A stretch of 64,000 bases of DNA from JBBQYA01 sp031412335 (lineage in GTDB: Bacteria > Bacteroidota > Bacteroidia > Sphingobacteriales > Sphingobacteriaceae). This document shows positions 56,380-63,570 of the stretch, one piece after another. The first letter of the stretch is position 1. Each line of letters starts with the position of its first letter. The position numbers and the translations under genes were made by a program. The notes under the pieces are model-generated. The model was not told where the DNA came from. It searched no databases and saw nothing but the letters and a program-made list of their open reading frames with translations. The stretch is from contig JANOCT010000027.1 of the NCBI GenBank assembly GCA_031412335.1, forward strand, positions 45,290 to 109,289. The letters run 5' to 3'.

Positions 56380-57447
56380 ATGGCAATTGAAATTAAATAT
56401 GAAATTGCAAACCATACGGGCAAGGAAGTTATTTTTATTCATTTTGAAAAAAATGATGAACTAAACCAGCGAATAAAAAAATTAACGGGTGTAAAATGGA
56501 GTAGTTCCAAAAAAGCTTGGTATGTTATAGATAATAACTATTACAGAACGCTGTTTAAAATTGGCACGAAGAGAAAAGTAGGCAAAGAAATACTTTCGCA
56601 TATTGATGAAATAAACCAACCTGCTTTGGCTAAAATGATCGAAACGTTAGAATTAAAAGCGTACAGTAAAAACACAATAAATACGTATCGCAATGAATTT
56701 GCTCAATTACTTTATGTTTTAAAAAATAAAGATGTTAATGAATTGAATCCGGAACGACTGCGAAGTTATTTTCTATATTGTGTCAAAGAGTTAAAATTAT
56801 CAGAAAATACGCTTCATTCGAGGATTAATGCAATTAAGTTTTATTTTGAGCAGGTATTAAAACGCGAAAATTTATTCTTTGAAATATCTAGACCCAAAAA
56901 ACCTATTATTTTGCCAAAAGTTATACATAATAAAGACATAAAAAAGATTTTTGATCAAACACCTAATATTAAACATAATACTATGTTGAAACTATGTTAC
57001 GGTATGGGACTACGGGTAAGCGAGATAGCCAATATTAAAATTACAGATGTTGATAGTAAAAATATGCAGGTATTTATTGAAAAATCAAAAGGTAAAAAAG
57101 ATCGATACGCAAATCTGCCTAAGAGTATTTTAGAACAGTTAAGAATATATTATACAGCATATAAACCAAAATTATATTTATTTGAAGGGCAATATGGAGG
57201 TAAATACAGCATTAGAACCATGCAACAGGTCTTCAAAAACGGACTTGAAAAAGCTAAAATCAATAAAGAAACCGGTATTCATGGGCTGAGACATAGTTTT
57301 GCCACCCATTTATTAGAAAATGGAACTGATATTAAATTTATTCAAGAACTATTGGGGCATAATGATATTAAAACAACATTACGTTATATTCATGTAAGTG
57401 AAAAGAGTGTAAAAAAAATTCAAAGTCCACTAGATACGATGGAATAA
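56380..57447 (+). CDS. Tyrosine recombinase, integron-integrase-like without the IntI insertion
   Basis: 355 residues. Residues 1-65 form an extra N-terminal domain (LTGVKWSSSKKAWYVIDN) seen in many Bacteroidota recombinases. Residues 80-165 are the SAM-like DNA-binding domain. The catalytic domain has Arg212 (GLRVSEIANI), a hairpin Lys (KSKGKKDR, 235-241), His301 and Arg304 (HGLRHSFATHLL), His327 (LLGHNDIKTT) and Tyr336 (RYIHVS). The tail KIQSPLDTM matches the SPLD end of IntI. Between the hairpin Lys and His301 are about 64 residues, as in XerD, so the IntI-specific insertion is missing. It lies in front of the cassette array in the same orientation. Confidence 0.92.
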   Translation: MAIEIKYEIANHTGKEVIFIHFEKNDELNQRIKKLTGVKWSSSKKAWYVIDNNYYRTLFKIGTKRKVGKEILSHIDEINQPALAKMIETLELKAYSKNTINTYRNEFAQLLYVLKNKDVNELNPERLRSYFLYCVKELKLSENTLHSRINAIKFYFEQVLKRENLFFEISRPKKPIILPKVIHNKDIKKIFDQTPNIKHNTMLKLCYGMGLRVSEIANIKITDVDSKNMQVFIEKSKGKKDRYANLPKSILEQLRIYYTAYKPKLYLFEGQYGGKYSIRTMQQVFKNGLEKAKINKETGIHGLRHSFATHLLENGTDIKFIQELLGHNDIKTTLRYIHVSEKSVKKIQSPLDTME

Positions 57448-57453
57448 GAGCAA

Positions 57454-57503
57454 CGTATTTTGTATTGTTTTTGAAACGTATGATATTGACAATACAAAAA
57501 ACG
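57454..57503. other. Long inverted repeat between integrase and cassettes
   Basis: TTTTGTATTGT (57458-57468) pairs exactly with ACAATACAAAA (57489-57499), and the flanks ACG/CG extend it with two mismatches. The loop is 20 bases. It could end the integrase transcript or be part of the leader recombination site. Both are inference. Confidence 0.5.
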
Positions 57504-57639
57504 CTATGCGTATTTGTTATAGTTTGTTTTTAAAAGAGTTTGCAAAATGAACCATAATAAGTTCTAAAGAGACATTTTCACTAATTTTTAATTGAGAACC
57601 CATATTTTAAGCATTGATATGGAAATTCATGAACTTGCG

Positions 57640-57647
57640 TATATTTG
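57640..57647 (+). promoter_or_regulatory. Putative cassette promoter -7 box (TATATTTG)
   Basis: TATATTTG fits TAnnTTTG and ends three bases before the first cassette boundary G (57651). An ATTG at 57613-57616 could be the -33 box, with 23 bases of spacing, slightly longer than usual. A start site would fall at the first bases of cassette 1, so the box is placed to drive cassette genes. Confidence 0.45.
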
Positions 57648-57649
57648 GG

Positions 57650-57660
57650 CGTTAGCGGTC
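57650..57660 (+). other. First cassette junction (attI-like site)
   Basis: CGTTAGCGGTC; the integron-type cut would be G57651^TT. Only the right half is repeated; the sequence on the left (TATATTTGGG) is unlike the attC left arms. This is the place where an attI site would be expected. Confidence 0.55.
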
Positions 57661-57678
57661 AGGCTATAAGACGACCTA

Positions 57679-58257
57679 ATGGACAAACAGACAAATTTTA
57701 ATAAATTGGAAATAAATAAAGTATTCAAAGTAACGACAGACAAACAAAAAGTAATTTGTCCACCAGAACAAGTCTTTGTTAGACCAGACTATGACTATCT
57801 ATTGACTATTGGTGGCGACTTGATTGATAACGAAGATGAATACAACAGGTTAAGGACAACCCTAAAAAATATTGGTGAAACAGAATTTTATATCCAAGAA
57901 AACTTGGGAGCAACAATTACTGACAGAAACGAGCCATTTAAGATAACTATAAACCTAACTGCTGACTACAAAGAATTTCAAGATAAAGTAAGAGCATTTG
58001 AAGCACCTTTTGGTTGGTCTATAAATCACTTTTTCGTTTATGGACAAAATAAGAATTGGGGAATTTACATTGCTGAATACCCAACGATAAATATTATCGG
58101 TTGCGACAGACAACTTGCCGATAAGTTCGGACAAGTATTTTCAATTAGTGGCAATGGTTATGCTGACTTGAAAGCATTTATAACACGAGAATTTCAGTCA
58201 AATCCTGACCAATTAGAAAAACTCATAATAAACTATAAACTTGAAGACAAAGACTGA
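57679..58257 (+). CDS. Cassette 1: protein of unknown function
   Basis: 192 residues, no signal peptide, no motif I recognise. N-terminus MDKQTNFNKLEINKVFKV; a central VRPDYDYLLTIGGDLIDNEDEYNRLRTTL; and FFVYGQNKNWGIYIAEYPTINIIGCDRQLADKFGQVF. The pattern N-W-G-(I/L)-Y is common in small immunity or SMI1-like proteins, which suggests but does not show that role. The ATG is 28 bases after the cassette boundary. Confidence 0.7.
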   Translation: MDKQTNFNKLEINKVFKVTTDKQKVICPPEQVFVRPDYDYLLTIGGDLIDNEDEYNRLRTTLKNIGETEFYIQENLGATITDRNEPFKITINLTADYKEFQDKVRAFEAPFGWSINHFFVYGQNKNWGIYIAEYPTINIIGCDRQLADKFGQVFSISGNGYADLKAFITREFQSNPDQLEKLIINYKLEDKD

Positions 58258-58276
58258 CATCATAAAAGAAGCCCGA

Positions 58277-58412
58277 ACCGCTAACAGTCGTTTTGCAAAA
58301 GCGGGGGTTTCGTGCTTCTATGACAGTGAAGTGCTAAATTCAAGCTTTGTGCTTCTAATGAACATTAGTGCTGAAAATCCCCGCCTTCGCAAAGCGGCAA
58401 AACGTTAGCGGT
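58277..58412 (+). repeat. attC-like site 1
   Basis: 136 bases. Left arm starts ACCGCTAAC (58277-58285), then AGTCGTTTTGCAAAAGCGGGG; right arm ends GCAAAACGTTAGCGGT. Arms pair over the nine outer bases, GTTTTGC/GCAAAAC and GCGGGG/CCCCGC, with unpaired bases between. Boundary G58404^TT. Confidence 0.8.
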
Positions 58413-58419
58413 AAGTTTA

Positions 58420-58959
58420 ATGACACGACAAAGCATCAAACAAACTGAAATAAAAATGGCAAGACCAGGAAAACCAAATAAATCAGACCCTCGAGTTGAC
58501 AATCTTTCGTATGACATTCGAGACGGCAACAACGAAAACGTAAAGAAACTTTTATCGGAAGTTGGTATTGACGCATTAGACGGCTATCAGAGGACATCGT
58601 TGATTTGGACATCATTTTACAACAATACTGAACTTTTAAAGTGGCTTATAGACAATCAAGCAAATATAAATCACCAAGACAGAAACGGTTTTTCGGCATT
58701 GCATTTTGCAGCGAAAGAGCAATGTTTTGACGCTATAGAAACACTGATTAATAATAATGCAGACATCGAACTAAAAGACAGTAACGGTAACACACCGCTT
58801 ATGGACGCAATTTTTAATTCAAACGGACACTACAAAATTGTTGCTTTATTAATTGACTCTGGTGCAAATCTTGACAATGTAAATAATCACGAAATGACAC
58901 CAAGACTTTTAGCAGAATCAATGGCAGGGTTTGACTACAATTTACCGACAACAAAATGA
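58420..58959 (+). CDS. Cassette 2: ankyrin-repeat protein
   Basis: 179 residues (start ATG 58420; a second ATG at 58456 opens MARPGKPN). Ankyrin units are visible from about residue 30: DIRDGNNENVKKLLSEVG, YQRTSLIWTSFYNNTELLKWLIDNQANINHQD, NGFSALHFAAKEQCFDAIETLINNNADIELKD and NGNTPLMDAIFNSNGHYKIVALLIDSGANLDNV. About five repeats fill the protein; no other domain. Protein-protein contact role likely; such stand-alone ankyrins occur as immunity or effector-binding proteins. Confidence 0.85.
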   Translation: MTRQSIKQTEIKMARPGKPNKSDPRVDNLSYDIRDGNNENVKKLLSEVGIDALDGYQRTSLIWTSFYNNTELLKWLIDNQANINHQDRNGFSALHFAAKEQCFDAIETLINNNADIELKDSNGNTPLMDAIFNSNGHYKIVALLIDSGANLDNVNNHEMTPRLLAESMAGFDYNLPTTK

Positions 58960-58976
58960 CGACAGAAAGAAAACCT

Positions 58977-59112
58977 ACCGCTAACAGCACATTGGCAATA
59001 TGCGGGGTTTCGTCTCCGCTTGACAGTTTTGTGGTAGCCGAAAGTTCACAGCTCCGAACTAACTTTTGTGCTGAAAAGCCCGCCCATCGCCAATCTGCAA
59101 AACGTTAGCGGT
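58977..59112 (+). repeat. attC-like site 2
   Basis: Also 136 bases. Left TACCGCTAAC then AGCACATTGGCAATATGCGGG; right CCCGCCCATCGCCAATCTGC then AAAACGTTAGCGGT. ATTGGC/GCCAAT and GCGGG/CCCGC pair inside. Boundary G59104^TT. The left arm matches ten bases of the start of cassette 2 (GTTAGCGGTA). Confidence 0.8.
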
Positions 59113-59134
59113 CATTACAAAAACACGTAAATTT

Positions 59135-59458
59135 ATGATATTATCAATAACTAAAATCGAGTTACTTTCTTATTCAAAACTTATTGAATTTTTTAAATTT
59201 AATGGACAAATTATTAATGAGTTGAAAGAATCGAAATGTAAAAAATACAAAGTAACAGGGAGTTTAAATTTGAAGATTTGGTACACAATGACTTTGTGGA
59301 ATAATGAAAATGATATTAATGATTTTTATCGTAATGGAAAACATTTAGAGGCAATGAAGCAATCAAAAAAATTTTCCTCAAAAATCCAATCACATCGAAT
59401 AGAAAATGAAGTTTTATTAAGTTGGAAAGAATCGAAAAAATTATTTGCTGATGTCTAA
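59135..59458 (+). CDS. Cassette 3: DUF3291/monooxygenase-like small protein
   Basis: 107 residues. VTGSLNLKIWYTMTLWNNENDINDFYRNGKHLEAMKQSKKFSSKIQSHRIENEVLLSWKESKK resembles the dimeric alpha/beta-barrel pattern W-(T/S)-x-(T/S)-x-W-x-(N/S)-x-x-x-(I/L)-x-x-F-x-x-x-G-x-H-x-x-A-M of DUF3291 and related monooxygenase-like proteins. No signal peptide. Ligand and reaction are unknown. Confidence 0.7.
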   Translation: MILSITKIELLSYSKLIEFFKFNGQIINELKESKCKKYKVTGSLNLKIWYTMTLWNNENDINDFYRNGKHLEAMKQSKKFSSKIQSHRIENEVLLSWKESKKLFADV

Positions 59459-59474
59459 TTAAATAGAAACCATG

Positions 59475-59609
59475 ACCGCTAACAGTCGTTTCTCGAAATT
59501 GCGAATTTTGTGGTAAGTTCACGTTTGCGGTTCGCAAGAAATATTATCTTAGTGGAAAATAAACGGTTACATAGTTCGCAATCTCGCCGAGCTGCAAAAC
59601 GTTATAAGC
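59475..59609 (+). repeat. attC-like site 3 with a different right end
   Basis: 135 bases. Left ATGACCGCTAAC (site proper from 59475), then AGTCGTTTCTCGAAATTGCGAA; right TTCGCAATCTCGCCGAGCTGC then AAAACGTTATAAGC. TTCGCAAT pairs with ATTGCGAA. The outer ends do not pair with each other (ACCGCTAAC versus GTTATAAGC), but each pairs with its own cassette start or end. Boundary G59601^TT. Confidence 0.8.
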
Positions 59610-59628
59610 TATTTTAAGACGACAGACA

Positions 59629-60777
59629 ATGAAACAACTACCGATTTTATTATTGACAATTTTATTCTTGGCTTCTTGCAAAAAGGACAAGGACATTCCA
59701 CCTACACCTGAACCACAACCAAATTATTTTACGTTTACTGGACAGATTGGAACTAATGATAATTCAACCGTAGTTTCCAATGACGATAACTTGATAATTT
59801 GTGGTAACATAGGTAGTAATTTGTCTATTCTCAAAATCACTAAAACAGGGACACAGATATGGCGAAATAACTTTGGAGCTGGTAACACTAGTTCTGCTTC
59901 AGGAGTTACTGAATTAAATGGGGATTTATTTATTTGTGGAAAAACATCAAGAAATTATTCAACAACTAAAAATGACATTCTACTTATAAAAGCAAATTCA
60001 TCGGGTGACACAATTTGGACAAAAACATACGGTGGTGTAGAAGCTGAATATGGGACAAACATAATTGCAACTTCTGACGGCAATATTTTAATTGCGGGAA
60101 AAACAGAAAGTTTTGGTGCGGGTTCTTTCGGAGACATTTATCTTGTTAAAGTCAATACTTCCGGTGACAAATTATGGACAGCAAGTTATCCAGACCAAGA
60201 CCAAGAATTTCCATTTCATTTAATGGAAACACAGAACGGTGAGTATCTTGTTACTGGGACAAATGAAGATAACAGCCAATATCGAGAACTTTATTTATTA
60301 AAAGTAAGTGCAAGTGGAAAACAAATTTGGAACAAAAAAATTAGACCACCAACTTGGAAATGGGGCTTCTCAACAATTGAATTATCAAATGGAAATTTAT
60401 TGACTTGCGGACAACACACATCAAACGGTTACAGTCAAGTTCTTCTGGTCATGACAGATAATCTTGGAAATGCAATTTGGGAGAAAGAGTTTGGCGACAA
60501 TAATCTTTCCGAACAAGGTAACTCAATAAAACTAAATACAGACGGCTCATTTATTATTACAGGTTCTTCCTTTGATGTTTCTTCTGGTCAAAAATATATT
60601 ATACTTTTAAAAGTTGACGCTAACGGAAATCAATTATCATTTAAAAAGTTCGACAGTTCAATCAGCGACAGCGGAGAAAATATAATCAAGGACAGCAATG
60701 ACGACAATATAATCACAGGCAATTTCAACGATAATATTTTTATGACCAAAACAGATAACAATGGAGTTTTCAAATAA
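59629..60777 (+). CDS. Cassette 4: lipoprotein with beta-propeller-like repeats
   Basis: 382 residues; lipobox LASCKK (Cys17). Repeats of about 45-50 residues follow (GLLDIWR-like strands): LSILKITKTGTQIWRNNFGAGN, ILLIKANSSGDTIWTKTYGG, IYLVKVNTSGDKLWTASYPD, LYLLKVSASGKQIWNKKI and IILLKVDANGNQLSFKKF. The unit K-x-(N/D/T)-x-x-G-x-x-(I/L)-W is typical of propeller repeats in secreted Bacteroidota proteins. The largest gene of the array; promoter and role unknown. Confidence 0.8.
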   Translation: MKQLPILLLTILFLASCKKDKDIPPTPEPQPNYFTFTGQIGTNDNSTVVSNDDNLIICGNIGSNLSILKITKTGTQIWRNNFGAGNTSSASGVTELNGDLFICGKTSRNYSTTKNDILLIKANSSGDTIWTKTYGGVEAEYGTNIIATSDGNILIAGKTESFGAGSFGDIYLVKVNTSGDKLWTASYPDQDQEFPFHLMETQNGEYLVTGTNEDNSQYRELYLLKVSASGKQIWNKKIRPPTWKWGFSTIELSNGNLLTCGQHTSNGYSQVLLVMTDNLGNAIWEKEFGDNNLSEQGNSIKLNTDGSFIITGSSFDVSSGQKYIILLKVDANGNQLSFKKFDSSISDSGENIIKDSNDDNIITGNFNDNIFMTKTDNNGVFK

Positions 60778-60796
60778 ATATTCGAAAAGAAAAACG

Positions 60797-60953
60797 GCTT
60801 GTAACAGCAGCTACAAGAAATTGGTGGTTCAGTGTTTATATGAAGCTTTCCCGCAATAGCGGGACAAGTCGTGCTTCGTATTAAGTTTAGTGCTGGCAGA
60901 CAATTTTATGATTCAAAACCGTCAACTTCTTAAACTCGCAAACCGTTGGCGGC
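60797..60953 (+). repeat. attC-like site 4
   Basis: 157 bases. Left GCTTGTAAC then AGCAGCTACAAGAAATTGGTGG; right CCGTCAACTTCTTAAACTCGC then AAACCGTTGGCGGC. AAGAA-TTG/CAA-TTCTT pairs with a few mismatches. The loop holds CCCGCAATAGCGGG. GCTTGTAAC is complementary to the start of cassette 4 (GTTATAAGC) with one G-T wobble. Boundary G60945^TT. Confidence 0.75.
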
Positions 60954-60999
60954 AATTCTATGACAATACAAACCGAAAAAAAATATTGCTCTTTGAGAA

Positions 61000-61641
61000 A
61001 TGAATTTACTACGCAAAAGCTGGTATGACTTAGGTGCTTTTCTTTCTGTCATTGTTTGTATTTATGTTTATTTAAACCACAAAAACTTGACAAATTATCA
61101 AAACTTAATGTGGTTGAGTTTAGTATCTCTTTTTTTTCATCAATTAGAAGAATATCGAATTGTTGGGACTTTCCCTGGAATGGTTAATTCAATTATGTTT
61201 AACAGTAGGAAACCTGACCGATATCCCTTAAACACCAACACTGCATTTTATGTTAACGTGGTTGTTGGGTGGACATTTTATTTACTTGCAGCTATACTTG
61301 CAGAAAGAGCAATTTGGCTGGGCATAGCGACTATCATGGTTTCTGTTGGCAATACAATAGCACACACAACTGTTTTCAATATAAAAGCTAAGACACTTTA
61401 CAATGCAGGTTTGGCGACAAGTTGGTTGCTTTTTGTGCCTTGTACATATTATTTCATTTCAATTATCCATACTAACAATCTTGCAACAAATACCGACTAT
61501 TTTATCGGCATCGTTCTCGGACTTATTCTAAATATTGTTGGTGTACTTAAACTTATTGAATGGTTGGCGGACGAAAACACAACATACATTTTTAACGAAA
61601 GAAACTTGCTACCGAAAGACAGAAAGAAAACCTACTATTAA
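61000..61641 (+). CDS. Cassette 5, gene a: HXXEE-domain membrane protein
   Basis: 213 residues with about five membrane helices. HQLEEYRIVGTFPGMVNSIMFN (about 47-68) shows the H-x-x-E-E motif and the TFPG-like turn of HXXEE proteins; VGNTIAHTTVFNIKAKTLYN (about 120-139) is the second conserved N-x-x-x-H-x-x. Function unknown; similar genes are frequent in mobile cassettes. Confidence 0.8.
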   Translation: MNLLRKSWYDLGAFLSVIVCIYVYLNHKNLTNYQNLMWLSLVSLFFHQLEEYRIVGTFPGMVNSIMFNSRKPDRYPLNTNTAFYVNVVVGWTFYLLAAILAERAIWLGIATIMVSVGNTIAHTTVFNIKAKTLYNAGLATSWLLFVPCTYYFISIIHTNNLATNTDYFIGIVLGLILNIVGVLKLIEWLADENTTYIFNERNLLPKDRKKTYY

Positions 61642-61656
61642 TTTAAAAAATCAAAT

Positions 61657-62049
61657 ATGTTTACATTAGAACAAATCAAAACAGCTCATAGCAAAATGAA
61701 TTCGGGTGCAGACTTTCCTTCATACATCAACGACATCAAACAGTTGGGTGTATCTGGTTACGAAACCTATGTTTCAGACGGACACACTAACTACTATGGT
61801 GCAAACGACTTTAAAACTTCAACAGTTGCAAAGTATGACACTTTAGAAATTATGGAAAAGTCAAACGCAGAACAATTCAAAATGGATTTGAAATCACATC
61901 AACAAGGACAGACAAATTTTCCAACTTTTTGTAGCGACTGTGCTAAAACAGGAATTGAAAAATGGACGGTTCGTATGGACAAAATGACTTGCACTTATTT
62001 CGACAAATCAGGCAACGAAATTCTAGTTGAAATTGTGCCGACAATATAG
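61657..62049 (+). CDS. Cassette 5, gene b: DUF1398 protein
   Basis: 130 residues. IKTAHSKMNSGADFPSYINDIKQLGVSGYETYVSDGHTNYYG (about 7-48), FKMDLKSHQQGQTNFPTFCSDCAKTGIEKWTVRMDKMTCTYFDKSGNEILVEIVP form the DUF1398 (YbcV-like) pattern. It starts 15 bases after the HXXEE gene with no attC-like site between them, so cassette 5 carries two genes. Confidence 0.85.
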   Translation: MFTLEQIKTAHSKMNSGADFPSYINDIKQLGVSGYETYVSDGHTNYYGANDFKTSTVAKYDTLEIMEKSNAEQFKMDLKSHQQGQTNFPTFCSDCAKTGIEKWTVRMDKMTCTYFDKSGNEILVEIVPTI

Positions 62050-62058
62050 AAAAACAGA

Positions 62059-62232
62059 AACTAACACGGGTTTAGCAATACAAGTCTAGCTTTCGGGAAG
62101 TAGTGGTTCAGTACTCCACAGACAGATTTCCCGCTAAGGCGGGACAGGTCGTGTTTATAGAAAATTTATACTCTGTATGAAAATTATTAATAAAATTTGC
62201 CACTTTCGCCAAGTCCGAAAACGTTGGCAGAT
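62059..62232 (+). repeat. attC-like site 5, degenerate
   Basis: About 174 bases. The left end AACTAACACGGG has the AACA pattern but is not complementary to the start of cassette 5 (GTTGGCGGC); a partial match to it (TGCCGACAAT) is at 62036. Right end GAAAACGTTGGCAGAT. The loop holds CCCGCTAAGGCGGGA, like site 4. Boundary G62223^TT. Confidence 0.6.
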
Positions 62233-62307
62233 ATTTCATGTGAAAAAGACGGAAATACTAGAGTAACAATTATCTAAATTAATAGTCGAATAAGAAAACG
62301 AAAAACT

Positions 62308-63330
62308 ATGAAACAAAAAATTAAAAGAATAATAAAATGGACATTTTTAATACTTGCTGCCCTATTTTTTTTCAAAGCGTGTATTCCATCAAAACAAGAC
62401 ACACCAACAATTAAACCACGACAATCCACTAAATATTGGAATCTGAGTACAGGTTCAAAAATTGCATATACTTTTATTGAAGGAGAAGGAAATAAAAAAC
62501 CATATCCAATTATTTACTTGCATGGTGGCCCTGGCGGTTATATACATTCTAAAGTTATTGAAGTCCTTGGCCAACTTTCGCAAAATGGGTTTGATGTCTA
62601 TTTATATGATCAAATAGGTAGTGGTTTATCTGAAAGACTCGAAAATGTGAACGAATATAATGCAACTCGACATCAAAAAGACCTTGAAGCAATTGTAAAA
62701 CTTTTAAAATCTGAAAAAGTAATTTTAGTAGGACAATCTTGGGGAGGTGCTTTAGCAACCTTATATACAGCAGACAATCTTAAAAAAGTTGATAAAATAA
62801 TACTTACTTGTCCAGGTTCATTAAAACCAGTTGTTGATTCGGTAGAAAAATTAAAAGCACCAGATAGTTTAAATCTCAAAGACCCTATGGATGTAAACAG
62901 TGAAGTATTAGCATTTGCATTGAAACCCAGGTACATTGCAATTCGTGTTTGGGCATTTGCTGGCAAGAAATTAGCAAGTGATGAAGAAGCAGACAGCTAC
63001 CTCAACAAAATGGCCATGGGTTTTACTAAAGGTCTTGTTTATGACCCATCAAAAACATTACTCGAAGAAGGTGGTGGTGGCGGTTACAGTAATATTAAAA
63101 CACCTCCAAGTTATAGCAAGCTTGTAGACCCAAGACCAAAACTTAAAAACAATAACATTCCTGTTTTAATAATAAAAGGGCAGTACGATAATATTCCTTG
63201 GGGTAATACAAAAGAATACAGTGACGTTTTTAAAAACAGTGAATTAAAAATAATAGAAAAATCAGGACACGATGTTTATATTGAAAAACCTGAAGAATAT
63301 CTAGAAGAAATGAGAAAGTTTTTAAAATAA
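62308..63330 (+). CDS. Cassette 6: alpha/beta-hydrolase, proline-iminopeptidase-like lipoprotein
   Basis: 340 residues, hydrophobic N-terminus and lipobox-like FKACIP (Cys25). Core: YLHGGPGGY (70-78, oxyanion hole), DQIGSGLSER (101-110), nucleophile Ser144 in VGQSWGGALATLY, and the catalytic His in EKSGHDVYIEKPEEY near the end. The acid is probably Asp near 295 (KGQYDNIPW). The DQ-x-G-x-G-x-S motif places it near proline iminopeptidases and related epoxide/ester hydrolases; the substrate is unknown. Confidence 0.9.
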   Translation: MKQKIKRIIKWTFLILAALFFFKACIPSKQDTPTIKPRQSTKYWNLSTGSKIAYTFIEGEGNKKPYPIIYLHGGPGGYIHSKVIEVLGQLSQNGFDVYLYDQIGSGLSERLENVNEYNATRHQKDLEAIVKLLKSEKVILVGQSWGGALATLYTADNLKKVDKIILTCPGSLKPVVDSVEKLKAPDSLNLKDPMDVNSEVLAFALKPRYIAIRVWAFAGKKLASDEEADSYLNKMAMGFTKGLVYDPSKTLLEEGGGGGYSNIKTPPSYSKLVDPRPKLKNNNIPVLIIKGQYDNIPWGNTKEYSDVFKNSELKIIEKSGHDVYIEKPEEYLEEMRKFLK

Positions 63331-63342
63331 ATGTAAAAAAAC

Positions 63343-63550
63343 ATCTGCGCAACAGCGGCTTTAAGAAATTTGGGTTTTTGGGGTTAATTTAAAGTTTGTT
63401 TTGCATCTTTAAAGTTAATCCTTAACCCAAAGTTTCGGCTTCCTTATTCTGCAATAGCCGTAAAGCCTCGGAACGTTTTTCAATTGGGCGTCTTTTTCGA
63501 GCAGAGGTTTTTCAAATTCCCCAACAACGCCAAGCCCTATCGTTAGCAGA
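63343..63550 (+). repeat. attC-like site 6
   Basis: 208 bases, longest of the set. Left ATCTGCGCAAC then AGCGGCTTTAAGAAATTTGGG; right AATTCCCCAACAACGCCAAGCCC then TATCGTTAGCAGA. ATCTGCGCAAC is complementary to the start of cassette 6 (GTTGGCAGAT) apart from one extra base. Internal hairpin near 63381-63413 (TTAATTTAAAG/CTTTAAAGTTAA). Boundary G63542^TT. Confidence 0.65.
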
Positions 63551-63570
63551 GATTTTACACATCTTCCATT

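Noticed and set aside
58277..63550. Repeats as a CRISPR array
   Set aside because: Only six palindromes with 350-1200 bases of coding sequence between them; no short regular spacers and no cas genes.
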